From the NCBI GenBank assembly GCA_041659285.1, contig JBAZYO010000004.1, positions 124,001 to 188,000 on the forward strand: a stretch of DNA of 64,000 nt, given 5' to 3'. Under the pieces are notes generated by a model, which worked only from the letters and a program-made list of their open reading frames with translations, was not told the DNA's origin and did not search any database. Below, piece by piece: positions 49,863 through 58,721 of the stretch; positions within the stretch are counted from its first letter, which is position 1; each line of letters begins with the position of its first letter. The position numbers were made by a program, and so were the translations under genes. The DNA comes from Vicinamibacterales bacterium. GTDB taxonomy: Bacteria; Acidobacteriota; Vicinamibacteria; Vicinamibacterales; UBA2999.

Positions 49863-50656
49863 CAACGGGGCCCGGCTGCCGGCTTGCGCGCGACCGCCAG
49901 CACCATATGCGCGATAAACGAACCGGGCACGATCGGCGCGAGCAGCACGCTCAGCACTCGCGTGAGCAGCCAGCCATAGGGCAAGCCGAACTGGTGATGC
50001 AGCAGGCGCAGCACGCCCTGCCGCTTGTGGATCGGGTGCGTCGCCAGCACCTCGAAGCCGCCGATCTCGAGCTCGCGCGCGATCTCGGCGCGGGTGAGGC
50101 GCCACTGGTAGAACCGCAGGGAGGCTGCGCTGGGGACGGTGCGCGCCAGCGAGCCGAGCACTCCGTGGCGCAGGTTGTCGAGAGGCGTCGAGATGAAGAG
50201 GTAACCGCCCGGCCTCAGCACTCGGAAGGCCTCGACGATGCAGGGCTGCAGACCCGCCTCGAAATGCTCGAACACGCCCCATGAGAAGTAGGCGTCGAAC
50301 TGGCCGGCCGGAAATTCCGTGTGCCGGATATCGCCGGCAATGAACTCCGCCTCCGGGAACCGGGCCTTCAACTGTCCGATCGTCTCGCGGCTGAGGTCGA
50401 GTCCTGCCACCGAGAAGCCCTGCCGCGCCAGGCACATGGTCCAATCGCCGAGCCCGCAGCCGCCGTCGAGAATGCGGCTCCCCGCCGGTAACCGCCGCAA
50501 GTAGGGGTCCATGATCCGGTACTCTTCCTTGGCGGGAATTTGATCGATCCGCCCCTGCGGTCCACCTTCGCGTTCCCAAATCGCGGTCCAATGCTTTTCG
50601 ACGAACGCCGTTTCATCGTCGGTCGGCGCCGCCGACTCCATGTAATCCTTGCGCAT
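49862..50656 (-). CDS. Class I SAM methyltransferase
   Basis: A 264-aa protein. ILDGGCGLGDWTMCLARQG (about residues 62-80) is motif I with an unusual Gly-Gly before Cys, VAGLDLSRETI provides the acidic contact, and FDAYFSWGVFEHFEAG is the catalytic-side segment. RPGGYLFISTP is motif III. C-terminal residues are hydrophobic (WLLTRVLSVLLAPIVPG), perhaps membrane-associated. ATG 50656; stop and next start share one base at 49862. It lies 7 nt after the transferase gene at 50664. Confidence 0.85.
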   Translation of the reverse strand: MRKDYMESAAPTDDETAFVEKHWTAIWEREGGPQGRIDQIPAKEEYRIMDPYLRRLPAGSRILDGGCGLGDWTMCLARQGFSVAGLDLSRETIGQLKARFPEAEFIAGDIRHTEFPAGQFDAYFSWGVFEHFEAGLQPCIVEAFRVLRPGGYLFISTPLDNLRHGVLGSLARTVPSAASLRFYQWRLTRAEIARELEIGGFEVLATHPIHKRQGVLRLLHHQFGLPYGWLLTRVLSVLLAPIVPGSFIAHMVLAVARKPAAGPR

Positions 50657-50663
50657 GCTTGTC

Positions 50664-51686
50664 CTATAGGGCCAGTTGGTTGCGCAGCACCAGCCACGGG
50701 CTGCGCCAGAGGCGGCGAGCGGCAGCGATCTGGTCGCGCGACCGAATCAGATCGTCAAAACAGGCGAGGTAGCGTTCGCACATGCGCTCCGCCGTGTGAG
50801 GATACCCGGGTATGACGGCGGCCAGTGTGTCGTAGCGCCGGATCAACTCGTCGAGCCGCGCTTCGAAATCGCCTTCGTCGAACGACACGCCAAAGCCGTC
50901 GCAGTACTCTGGTAGGCACCCGCTCCGCCGGTATAGCAGCGGCAAGCCACAGAGGGCGCCTTCGTTCTGGTGATTTCCGCCGGGCTCGTTGATTGAGGCA
51001 GTGAGATAGGCGTGATGCGAGCGAAGTTCGGAGGCCAGCTCCACGCCATCCAGCGCGGCGATATGGCGCGCGTGACGAAACGTGAACCCGGCCGGCACGT
51101 TGCCGACGTAGGTGAAGGCCAGGCGGTTCTGCCAACGGGGCTCGGCAAGCATCTCATCGAGCCGTTGATAGATGTCGAAGCCCTTCATCCAGTTGCCGCC
51201 CCAGTGGTGCGTGACCAGCTTGAGCGGGCCCGTGCCCGTCCACGGCTGCCAGCCGTGGGCATGAAAGGTGCGGGAATCGGCGCCGTTAGTGATCACGCTG
51301 CTACGCGCCTCGGGTCCGCCTTGCCACAGGGGAAGGTGCTTCAACCAACTGCCGACAAATACCGTGTGGTCAGCGCAATAGTTGGCCCGTCGCAACAGCA
51401 GATTCATGTGCCGCGTCTTTTTACGTTCGTCGCATTCATTGATGCGATGCACCACGACGGTGCGAGGGTGACGGATCAAGTAGCGCAAGACGGCACCGGC
51501 GGTAAAGGTCACGTCGGGATGGCGCCAACGTGGGTCCAGCAAGACGATTACGTCGACGTCCGGTGCGGCCAGCGAATCGACTACGACGTCACCGCGTGCG
51601 CGCAGGGCGCCGGTCACGGCCGAGACGAACCGATTGCCGCCGCCCCACGGGCCAGAGCGCGGCTTGAAGTTCAGGGCCACCTTCAC
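50664..51686 (-). CDS. GT-B glycosyltransferase-like protein
   Basis: A 340-aa protein starting at GTG 51686. VKVALNFKPRSGPWGGGNRFV begins with the acceptor-side glycine loop; VFVGSWLKHL and VITNGADSRTFH mark the linker; THHWGGNWMKGFDIYQRLDE and NQNEGA-like NHQNEGALCGLPLLYRR stand where GT4 enzymes have EX7E, but with a shifted pattern. It resembles small GT4-like proteins of exopolysaccharide clusters. GTGA overlap with the upstream methyltransferase gene. Longer frame upstream is non-coding. Confidence 0.78.
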   Translation of the reverse strand: MKVALNFKPRSGPWGGGNRFVSAVTGALRARGDVVVDSLAAPDVDVIVLLDPRWRHPDVTFTAGAVLRYLIRHPRTVVVHRINECDERKKTRHMNLLLRRANYCADHTVFVGSWLKHLPLWQGGPEARSSVITNGADSRTFHAHGWQPWTGTGPLKLVTHHWGGNWMKGFDIYQRLDEMLAEPRWQNRLAFTYVGNVPAGFTFRHARHIAALDGVELASELRSHHAYLTASINEPGGNHQNEGALCGLPLLYRRSGCLPEYCDGFGVSFDEGDFEARLDELIRRYDTLAAVIPGYPHTAERMCERYLACFDDLIRSRDQIAAARRLWRSPWLVLRNQLAL

Positions 51687-52450
51687 TGCGCGGCCCAAGG
51701 CGGCGTGACGCGTTTCTGCAAGACCAGCGTCTGCGTTGTGTAGCAGCGCCACGCGCCGCCGGTCTGGAGAAACGGGTTGTGCCCCAGCATCGTCAACAGG
51801 TTGGCGGCGAGCCGCCCCGCGCGTCCGGTCCAGCGTCGAGACGATGTCACCAGTTCGTACCAGAGGACGGGGTGTGAGCGGATGACCTGGACCGGCGCGC
51901 CGAAGACGGCGCTGCACAGCGCGGTGAAGTCGCCGACGAACCACTCCTGCACGTGCATGGGATCGACCGGCAACTCCGAAAAGCGAATCGGCGTCGTAAT
52001 TACCAGGTGGCCGCCTGGCGACAGCAGCCGGTAGATCTCGTCGAGCATCGCACGCGGGTCGTCGACATGCTCGATCACCTCAGAACAGACTACGGCCGCG
52101 AAGCGGCCGCCGGCCAAGCCGGTATCGTAGCCGCTGATGAGCCGAAACTCCCCGCGCAGGCCCTTCTTGCCGAACATCTCGGCGGCCAGTGCGAGCCCGC
52201 GCTCGCTGGTATCGGCGCCGACCACGGGCCGGCAGAGCTCACGGGACAGGGCACCGGCGAGCGCGCCGTCACCGCAGCCCAGGTCAAGAATCTCACCGGA
52301 GCCTCCATCCGGGAGAGCGGCGCGGACGCAACGGCAGACCAGGTCGTATCGGGCCCGGGTGTAGGCGCTCATCCTCAGGAGCCCACCCTCATATTCGATC
52401 CAGTGGTAGGCGCCCTTGCGGTCGTACTTATCGAAATGAATGCTGGTCAT
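51683..52450 (-). CDS. Class I SAM methyltransferase
   Basis: A 255-aa protein. YDRKGAYHWIEYEGG occurs at the N-terminus; ILDLGCGDGALAGALSREL is motif I (about residues 55-73); VVGADTSERGL gives the acidic contact; FAAVVCSEVIEHVDDP and SPGGHLVITTP are the later motifs. ATG 52450 shares one base with the upstream stop (TGATG). It sits between two transferases in the coupled operon, so sugar methylation is likely. The acceptor is unknown. Confidence 0.87.
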   Translation of the reverse strand: MTSIHFDKYDRKGAYHWIEYEGGLLRMSAYTRARYDLVCRCVRAALPDGGSGEILDLGCGDGALAGALSRELCRPVVGADTSERGLALAAEMFGKKGLRGEFRLISGYDTGLAGGRFAAVVCSEVIEHVDDPRAMLDEIYRLLSPGGHLVITTPIRFSELPVDPMHVQEWFVGDFTALCSAVFGAPVQVIRSHPVLWYELVTSSRRWTGRAGRLAANLLTMLGHNPFLQTGGAWRCYTTQTLVLQKRVTPPWAAQ

Positions 52451-53631
52451 CAATTTGCCCGAGGCGAGTGCGGCGCCGCGCTGGTGATGCACTCGGCGAC
52501 TTCCCTGGCTACGGCGGCGGCCATGTGCTCGACACTCAACGCCGACTCGACCATTCGCCTGGCATTGGCGCCAATGCGAGCAGACTCGGAACTGTCTGCC
52601 GCCAGTCGATCGACCGCGCGGCGAATGCCGTCGTGGTCGCCGGGGGCGCCGCTGAATAGGCAGGTGTCGCCGTCTCGCAGCAACTCGCGATTCCAGAGGC
52701 CGCTGAAGTCAGTGATCACGACGGTCTTGGCGCACGCCATCGCCTGGAGACAGGCACTCTGGCCGGATGGCTGAATGGTTTCGCGGATTGGCAGAATCAC
52801 GAACCGGGCGTTCTGAACCAGCGTGCGGATGGCTTCGTCGGTCAACACCTGGTGATGCCACCCACCTCGAATGATCTCGACGTTGGCGGCCGTGCTCGAA
52901 ATCGGATGGCTGGTCACGACCCTCAGGCGCGGGTCGGACGGACGCCATGCCCTGAGCAGGGTGGCGTAGTCCCGGTGTGAGTCGTTGCCAATGCTCAACA
53001 CGTAGTCGCCGGCCGGCGCGGCGCCGGCTGGCGTCCAGAAGCTGGTGTCGACCCCAAATGGGATGTGACCGATCGGGGCATCGAGCTTCGATGACAGCAG
53101 CCGCGCGTTTCCCTCGGTCAAGGCGCACACCGAGACGCGCTTGCCGAAGATCCATCGATAGATCCGCACGACCCGTGCCGGGGTTGTGGGCTCGATCAGG
53201 CCGATCGCCAGGAACAACACCGGTGTCTGGATCACGTTGAGGCGGCACAACAGGCCCAGGCACACCCCGAAGGTGTTGGTCGAGACGACCAGGCAGTCGA
53301 AGGCATTGAGGCGCGCAACCGTCGTCGAGCGCGCGAGCCTGGCGATCGGCCACAACGGCACGCCGGTCGCGGCATAGAACATGTGACTGACGCTCCGCCA
53401 GACCCGCGCCGGCAGGGTGTCCAGATCCAGCTCGCGGTCGGTGACGATCTCGGCGTCGTAGCCCTTCTGGCGCAGCTGCACGTAGCCGTAGAAGAACTCG
53501 GTCGGCCCGCCGTCGGCGACCCTGGCTTCGCGGCCAGCCTTGAACAAGAAGGCAATCCGGCCCTTCAGGACGTGAATCTCCTGGCTCACGCCCATTGACT
53601 GGAACTTGGCCGGCTGGAACACGGCAAGCAT
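52450..53631 (-). CDS. GT4-like glycosyltransferase, first gene of the 42-53.6 kb operon
   Basis: A 393-aa GT-B protein. RIAFLFKAGREARVADGGPTE (from about residue 25) begins the acceptor domain; HIPFGVDTSFWTP is the linker; YVLSIGNDSHRDYATLL opens the donor domain; and PSGQSACLQAMACAKTVVITD replaces the EX7E region (Q in place of the first Glu). ATG 53631 follows TACGAT by exactly six bases, supporting this start over the internal ATG 53595. Divergent from the transferase-like gene at 53670, with 38 bp between starts. Confidence 0.83.
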   Translation of the reverse strand: MLAVFQPAKFQSMGVSQEIHVLKGRIAFLFKAGREARVADGGPTEFFYGYVQLRQKGYDAEIVTDRELDLDTLPARVWRSVSHMFYAATGVPLWPIARLARSTTVARLNAFDCLVVSTNTFGVCLGLLCRLNVIQTPVLFLAIGLIEPTTPARVVRIYRWIFGKRVSVCALTEGNARLLSSKLDAPIGHIPFGVDTSFWTPAGAAPAGDYVLSIGNDSHRDYATLLRAWRPSDPRLRVVTSHPISSTAANVEIIRGGWHHQVLTDEAIRTLVQNARFVILPIRETIQPSGQSACLQAMACAKTVVITDFSGLWNRELLRDGDTCLFSGAPGDHDGIRRAVDRLAADSSESARIGANARRMVESALSVEHMAAAVAREVAECITSAAPHSPRAN

Positions 53632-53669
53632 TGAGCTATCGTAGAGACGACACGCACCGCGGGATTGAT
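53632..53669. promoter_or_regulatory. Divergent promoter region with TACGAT six bases from an ATG
   Basis: Minus strand TACGAT (53643-53638), AGCTCA, then ATG 53631: the leaderless spacing again, heading an eleven-gene operon. On the plus strand TATCGT (53637-53642) overlaps it, leaving about 27 nt before ATG 53670. No -35 is convincing. Confidence 0.5.
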
Positions 53670-55070
53670 ATGGCCAGAATTTCGATTTTCATCGACCACG
53701 ACATCGTCATTCGACACTTTCTGGCCACTGGCATCCTGCAGACCCTGCAAGCCAGTCACGAGGTCACCTTCGTGGTTCCAGAGGGTCACCGGCGTGTTCG
53801 CTCGGATGTCACATCGCTTGGCCTGAAGAAGGTCAGGCTGTTCAAAGTCGACGAGCGTAGAGCCTATCTTTGGAGGAGACTGTATCAGCATGAGGTGCTT
53901 CGTCGCGCCAGGCGCGGAGATGCCGAGAACCAGGCCCAGATCTACGGCTTTTGGAAGGAGACCCTCCGGCCCCGAGCGTTCTGGCAAACATGGTTGATGT
54001 CCCTGCCAGGGCTGTACAGCATCTATCGCCACTACGCGCTCCGTAACATCGGCAACAGCTCGACCTTTGAGCAGCTCATGAGCGAGCTCGCCCCCGACGT
54101 CATAGTGCACCCAACGGTGCTCGAAGGTCTCTTTGTTTCCGATCTGATTCGATGGGGCCGCGAACACTCCGTGCCGACCATCTTCCTGATGAACTCCTGG
54201 GACAACCCGGCCGTCAAGGCCATGACCTGCGGCCAACCGGACTGGTTGGTGGTCTGGGGCGAACAGACGCGGCGCCTGGCTCACCGACATCTCGGGATGC
54301 CGCTCGACAGGATTATGCCGTACGGCGCCGCGCAGTTCGATCTCTATCGCGACCGCCCTCAAAGCTCACGTTCGGAAGTCTGCCGAGGTTGCGGGATAAG
54401 CGAAGACAAGAAGCTGGTGCTGTACGCGGGATCTAGCAAGGGCGTCAAGGAGGTGCAGCACCTAATCGCACTTGAGCAGGCCATCGAGAGGGGCGACTTG
54501 CCAGAATGCCATATCTTGTTTCGTCCACACCCGTGGCGAGGCGTCATTTCCGGTGAGTCCGACTTCTTCGCTCAGACGTGGAAGCACACGACGATGGATC
54601 CGGAGATGGCCGATTACTACCGAAGCTCCCGCGTGAATTCGACCATCATCTACACTCCGGACACGGAATATACGCACTCCATCTTGTCTGCTTGCGATCT
54701 CCTGATCTCGCCAATCTCAACGATCTTGCTCGAAGCGGTCATGCACAGCAAACCCGTGATTGCCTACTTGCCCGAGGAAGACATCGACAGGAATTTCTTT
54801 CTGAGAACAATGGCGAACATGAGTTTCATGCAAGAGTTCTTCGACCGGACGCGCTGCGGGCCGGTTCGGACCATGCCAGACCTCATCGCCGCAACCCGCG
54901 AGTGCCTCCTCGACCCAGCTGGTGGGGAGCGCGCCTCAGTAGCTCAGGCGGCAGCGGCCTATTTCGTCCAGTCGACACCAGATGGTTACGCGTCCGCAGT
55001 CGACGGCTTGGTCCGGCACGCGCTGGGCGAGCGGACCCGGAACAGCGGGTCACCCGAGCAGGAGACCTGA
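53670..55070 (+). CDS. Glycosyltransferase-like protein (CDP-glycerol transferase/capsule GT-B type)
   Basis: A 466-aa protein. FLATGILQTLQASHEVTFVVPEG-type start, IVHPTVLEGLFVSDLIRWG and FLMNSWDNPAVKA occur in the first domain, and LYAGSSKGVKEVQHLIAL, LFRPHPWRG and DLLISPISTILLEAVMHSKPV in the second. RPHP plus SPxSTxLLEA is the pattern of surface-polysaccharide GT-B enzymes related to CDP-glycerol transferases. ATG 53670. It is one of two plus-strand genes in an otherwise minus 31-64 kb stretch, and uses visibly more AGA/AGG and A/T-ending codons than its neighbours, suggesting recent transfer. Its end overlaps the convergent FkbM gene by 21 bp. Confidence 0.72.
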   Translation: MARISIFIDHDIVIRHFLATGILQTLQASHEVTFVVPEGHRRVRSDVTSLGLKKVRLFKVDERRAYLWRRLYQHEVLRRARRGDAENQAQIYGFWKETLRPRAFWQTWLMSLPGLYSIYRHYALRNIGNSSTFEQLMSELAPDVIVHPTVLEGLFVSDLIRWGREHSVPTIFLMNSWDNPAVKAMTCGQPDWLVVWGEQTRRLAHRHLGMPLDRIMPYGAAQFDLYRDRPQSSRSEVCRGCGISEDKKLVLYAGSSKGVKEVQHLIALEQAIERGDLPECHILFRPHPWRGVISGESDFFAQTWKHTTMDPEMADYYRSSRVNSTIIYTPDTEYTHSILSACDLLISPISTILLEAVMHSKPVIAYLPEEDIDRNFFLRTMANMSFMQEFFDRTRCGPVRTMPDLIAATRECLLDPAGGERASVAQAAAAYFVQSTPDGYASAVDGLVRHALGERTRNSGSPEQET

Positions 55071-55904
55071 GAGCGCTTCGTTCAACCGGGCATTCGCGAG
55101 AGGCTCGACCGGCGCCGCCAGGTAGTTGACGCAGTCCCCTGGCTTGGTGACCTGGCGGACCTGTGCCTTGCCTTCATCAATCGCGAACCACCGGTAGCCA
55201 CGAACGGCCAGATAGTCCCAAATCTGGCTGGGGGTCGATCGCTCAGACGCACGCGCGGCATTGACCTCGATCAGGACTACTGGTCGGAATCTACGGATCA
55301 GGTCGTCGGCGCCCATCAAGACCGGCAACTCATGCCCTTCAACGTCGATCTTGAGAAGATCAACCGTGATTCCGGGATGTAAGCCGGCCCAGGTGTCGAG
55401 AGTGAGCATGGGGACCTCAACTTGCTCCCACTGGCCCGATGACTTGGCTGCGCGATCAAGACGGTTGAGAGCGCCCGCACCCGACAAACTCTGATGAATC
55501 GTCGCCCTGCCGTCTTTGTCGCTGGCTGCGGCTGCGACCGCCTGGACGTTCGCCAACTGGTTCCGGTGAATTGTCCAAGCCAGCTTCGCGTACTCAATCG
55601 GCGAGGCCTCAAAGGCCGCGATCGGCGCATTCGGCGGCATCAGGCGAGACGCCAGCAACGCGTACAATCCAAGGTTGGCGCCAACGTCCACCATGCCTCG
55701 ACAGTATGGCAGGAGGGTGCGCATGAGGTGTTGCTCTTCCGGTTCAAACGTGCCACGAAGGAGCCCGGCAACGACAAGGTCGTTCTTGTGGTACGGCAAC
55801 ACTCCAAATTCCGTCCTTACTGCGAGACGGTGAGTCGGCCAAAACCGATCCCGGAGTCGAACCAGAACCTGGGACGGCGCCTGTACGCTGATCGCTCTAA
55901 TCAT
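55050..55904 (-). CDS. FkbM-family SAM methyltransferase
   Basis: A 284-aa protein. MVDVGANLGLYALLA (about residues 72-86) is motif I; LLKIDVEGHELPVLMGAD is the FkbM hallmark; VVLIEVNAAR follows. FkbM enzymes O-methylate sugars and polyketides and are common in exopolysaccharide loci. ATG 55904 gives MIRAISVQAP and overlaps the upstream GT4 gene by 8 nt; the longer frame to 56018 repeats that gene's antisense. The 3' end overlaps the convergent gene by 21 bp. Confidence 0.9.
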   Translation of the reverse strand: MIRAISVQAPSQVLVRLRDRFWPTHRLAVRTEFGVLPYHKNDLVVAGLLRGTFEPEEQHLMRTLLPYCRGMVDVGANLGLYALLASRLMPPNAPIAAFEASPIEYAKLAWTIHRNQLANVQAVAAAASDKDGRATIHQSLSGAGALNRLDRAAKSSGQWEQVEVPMLTLDTWAGLHPGITVDLLKIDVEGHELPVLMGADDLIRRFRPVVLIEVNAARASERSTPSQIWDYLAVRGYRWFAIDEGKAQVRQVTKPGDCVNYLAAPVEPLANARLNEALSGLLLG

Positions 55905-57126
55905 TCGTCCTCTTGGCGAGAACTTCGTGCGAGAACTCAAGGATTCGCTGGGCCGTTGCTGCTCCATTGAGACCGGCTTCGAACTGCTCATACGCGGCTC
56001 GCGCAAGCTGCACCGCATCCGCGGGCGCCTGCCTCAACTGCATCATCGCACTGGCAAACTCATCGGGTGTCGCTGCGAGCAGTGCATTGCGCCCGTGCTC
56101 CAGTTCCGGCATGCCGGCGGAGTTGGCCCGGTGCGCCACCACTGTCACGCGGTGGCGGAATGCGTCAAGGATCCGCGTGCGGAAACCCAGCGGGATTGGC
56201 GTTGGCACCAGCAGTGCGGTGACCCCTCTCATCTCCTCTTTCAAGTCGTCGACGTAGCCGCGGCGCACGACCCGAGGCATCAGCTTGTCAAGCGACGGCT
56301 CAAGTTGGCCGCGACCCACCAAGTACACCTCGATCTCTCCGCCTGCAATAGCGGCCTCAATCAGCGGGTAAACCCGTTTCGCAAACCACGCCAGTCCAGT
56401 CAGGGTCGCAATCCCACCGATGCCACCAACAAGGAGAAACCGAGCTGGAGTCTTCGGGACATCCTGGCACAACCCTCCGGACACCGGGGCCATCGGGTTG
56501 GGCGTGTACAGTGTCGGCCGGCCATGATGAGCGCGGTGCCAATTGGCGTGATTGGCAGCGTGATTGACGACCAGATCAGCTTTGGGATAGTCACGGCCCA
56601 TCTCGTATCGCAACTGCAAGGCCGTCGCAACGACCAATGGCGTCTGCAGAAGCGACTTGAGCCTCTGCTTGGCCCTCCCGAACCGCAGGTTATAGACATA
56701 ACGATGAAGCCCACCTATGTGCTCGAGGTCAATCGACATCACACCGACCAGCCCGACGAAGCCGGTCGCACGGACCAGTCTTAGCGGCTCAAGTCCATAG
56801 GCAAGAACAAGGTCAGGCTGAAAAGTCTTGAGGGCGTTGCTCAGCGCCGCCACACTGTCGCTCGATACCACCGGGCCTGGCTGGTCCAGCCAAAACCGCG
56901 CTCCGTTCTGACTGAAATGAGCGTTTGCGGAATCGAAATCTGCCGCGTGCCGCCCGGGCGCCGCCGCCACATAGAATCCGACGTCCACGTGGCAGCGAAT
57001 CAACCCGTCCAGCAACCCCCAACGAATCGCCCGATTGCCGCTTCCGGTCGGATTGGGAGCAATGCCATCCGCCGACACGAGTAGGACTCGGCGAATGCGA
57101 TGTGGTTTGGTCGTGTCGCGTACCAT
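55897..57126 (-). CDS. GT4-family glycosyltransferase
   Basis: A 409-aa GT-B enzyme. PNPTGSGNRAIRWGLLDGL near residue 25 is the glycine-loop region, LYTPNPMAPVSGG the linker, FLLVGGIGGIATLTGLAWF opens the donor domain, and TPIPLGFRTRILDAFRHRVTVVAH stands at the EX7E position with loss of the usual first Glu. ATG 57126 shares one base with the upstream stop; the TTG three bases earlier is not needed. Codon use is less GC-biased than in the first 30 kb, as in its neighbours. Confidence 0.8.
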   Translation of the reverse strand: MVRDTTKPHRIRRVLLVSADGIAPNPTGSGNRAIRWGLLDGLIRCHVDVGFYVAAAPGRHAADFDSANAHFSQNGARFWLDQPGPVVSSDSVAALSNALKTFQPDLVLAYGLEPLRLVRATGFVGLVGVMSIDLEHIGGLHRYVYNLRFGRAKQRLKSLLQTPLVVATALQLRYEMGRDYPKADLVVNHAANHANWHRAHHGRPTLYTPNPMAPVSGGLCQDVPKTPARFLLVGGIGGIATLTGLAWFAKRVYPLIEAAIAGGEIEVYLVGRGQLEPSLDKLMPRVVRRGYVDDLKEEMRGVTALLVPTPIPLGFRTRILDAFRHRVTVVAHRANSAGMPELEHGRNALLAATPDEFASAMMQLRQAPADAVQLARAAYEQFEAGLNGAATAQRILEFSHEVLAKRTND

Positions 57127-57866
57127 CAATTGCCGCGGAGCTTCCTGACGAGGCGCGTCACGATGCCCTGCGGCTTTTCCTGGAAGCCTTTACCCTCTTT
57201 CTTGGAGTTCAGCAACCTGAGATCAGGGATTGCCAAGGGCTCACGAGAAGCGACAAATACCGAACGAAGCCTATGGTGTCGACGCGTCTCGTGAAACTGC
57301 CAATGATCGGGATGGCCAGGCACAAGGTATACGTGCTTCCAGCCGAAGAGGTGCAAAAGCCGGACGAGCGTGACTTGCGAGGGCACGAGAGCCAAATGAT
57401 CAAGGCCTTGTGTATCTGAGGCGCCTTCCTCCACCAATCGCAGGAAGGGGCCCTTATCTGGTATCAACTGCGTTTCGATGATCATCACGCGGGCGGCAAC
57501 TGCTCCCAAGCTTCTTAATGCCGCCACAGGATTGTCGAGGTGGTACAAGAGTCCCGCACAGAAGACCATGTCCGCATCTTGAAACGGCTCCAGAGCCTGT
57601 GGCTTCTGGATGTCGACAACCTCCGTCCGCAATCCTGGGTAGCGTCTGGCTATCTCAGCCACGTTATCAGCTCTGCCATCAGTTGCGGTCACACTCAGCC
57701 CGAGCGCCGCCAGCTTCTCCGAAAAATAGCCTGCTCCCGCGCCAACATCGATGACATGTCGTAAACCAGCCGTCTCCACGAGGCGCCGGATCCATGGTTC
57801 AAAGAAGCGCCAGCGCGCCTCGTTGATCTCTCGGTAACTCGCCGCGTCAAATCCGGTGTTATTCAT
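57126..57866 (-). CDS. Class I SAM methyltransferase
   Basis: A 246-aa protein starting MNNTGFDAASYREINEARW. VIDVGAGAGYFSEKLAALG (about residues 36-54) is motif I, VTATDGRADNV the acidic contact, and ADMVFCAGLLYHLDNP the fold-11 post-I segment. The stop shares one base with the GT4 start (TGATG). It starts 92 nt after the TylF-like gene, a larger gap than most in this run, so a new promoter is possible. Probably sugar-directed. Confidence 0.85.
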   Translation of the reverse strand: MNNTGFDAASYREINEARWRFFEPWIRRLVETAGLRHVIDVGAGAGYFSEKLAALGLSVTATDGRADNVAEIARRYPGLRTEVVDIQKPQALEPFQDADMVFCAGLLYHLDNPVAALRSLGAVAARVMIIETQLIPDKGPFLRLVEEGASDTQGLDHLALVPSQVTLVRLLHLFGWKHVYLVPGHPDHWQFHETRRHHRLRSVFVASREPLAIPDLRLLNSKKEGKGFQEKPQGIVTRLVRKLRGN

Positions 57867-57958
57867 TCTAATGCTCAGTATCTCGGGGAATGCCAAGGGT
57901 GAGATCGGCTGTTCCCGGGCCTGCCCCCCTTGCCGAGCCGACGCCCTTGCCGAATTGT

Positions 57959-58663
57959 TCAACAGCGTCGCTTGATCGCGTAGTACTTCCCTGAGCCGGG
58001 ATCTCTTCGCAGATCGGCGCGTTCGAGGAACAGCTCGTCGATCGCCATCTTGGCCCCTGGCCATTTCGCGTGCTCGAACGTATTCATGTATTCGTCAAAC
58101 ATGATAATGCCGTTGGGCACCACTCGTTCGAAGAGTGAATCGTAGATGCTCTTGTAGGACTCGTAGAGGTCGGCGTCCGCGTGAAGCAGGGCAATCTGAT
58201 CGCCGGAATACTTCGGCAGAGACTCATTGAAAAAGCCTTTGACCAATGTCACCTGCGATCGGACAAAGACCTCGTCAAGGCCTGAATTGGCGAGGAGTGA
58301 CTGGACGGAGAGGAGGTCCGACTTCCATTCTCCCTTCTTTGGATTCCGCGGACTACGGTCGTGCTCGCCGGGCTCAGGAAAGCCCTCGAACGAATCAAAC
58401 CCCCAGAGCCGACGTCCCTTGTTCTCGATTCGCGTCAAGAGAGCAAGATAGAGCAGGCTGCGCCCCCAACCGACACCACATTCGACGATGTCTCCATCCA
58501 GGTCCCTGACCTGCCTGAAGATGTCACTGAAATAGTGAAATCGTACTGCTTCGGTCAGATTCAATTCGGGCACGAGCGATGCCGCTTGCGTGTGGCCAAC
58601 CGCCGATGGCTTCTTGTCTTCGAATACGCTGCCCGTGGCCGCCTTCGCGTCGCCTTGATCCAC
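57959..58663 (-). CDS. TylF/MycF-family O-methyltransferase
   Basis: A 234-aa protein from GTG 58663. GDIVECGVGWGRSLLYLAL, WGFDSFEGFPEPGEHD and LLHADADLYESYKSIYDSLF with FDEY are the TylF signature; the Asp residues in HADADLY and FDEY bind Mg2+ in characterised members. MycF/TylF methylate hydroxyls of deoxysugars. Here it would methylate a glycan residue. It is 58 nt after the CMP-sugar synthetase gene. Confidence 0.92.
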   Translation of the reverse strand: MDQGDAKAATGSVFEDKKPSAVGHTQAASLVPELNLTEAVRFHYFSDIFRQVRDLDGDIVECGVGWGRSLLYLALLTRIENKGRRLWGFDSFEGFPEPGEHDRSPRNPKKGEWKSDLLSVQSLLANSGLDEVFVRSQVTLVKGFFNESLPKYSGDQIALLHADADLYESYKSIYDSLFERVVPNGIIMFDEYMNTFEHAKWPGAKMAIDELFLERADLRRDPGSGKYYAIKRRC

Positions 58664-58721
58664 TTGTGCTCCTTAGATGAGTTTCTTGCCGGTGACTAAA
58701 CGCCCAGCGCCACGGCGAGGC

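Noticed and set aside
49863..50591. Extension of the methyltransferase frame
   Set aside because: Shadow of the next methyltransferase gene in another frame.
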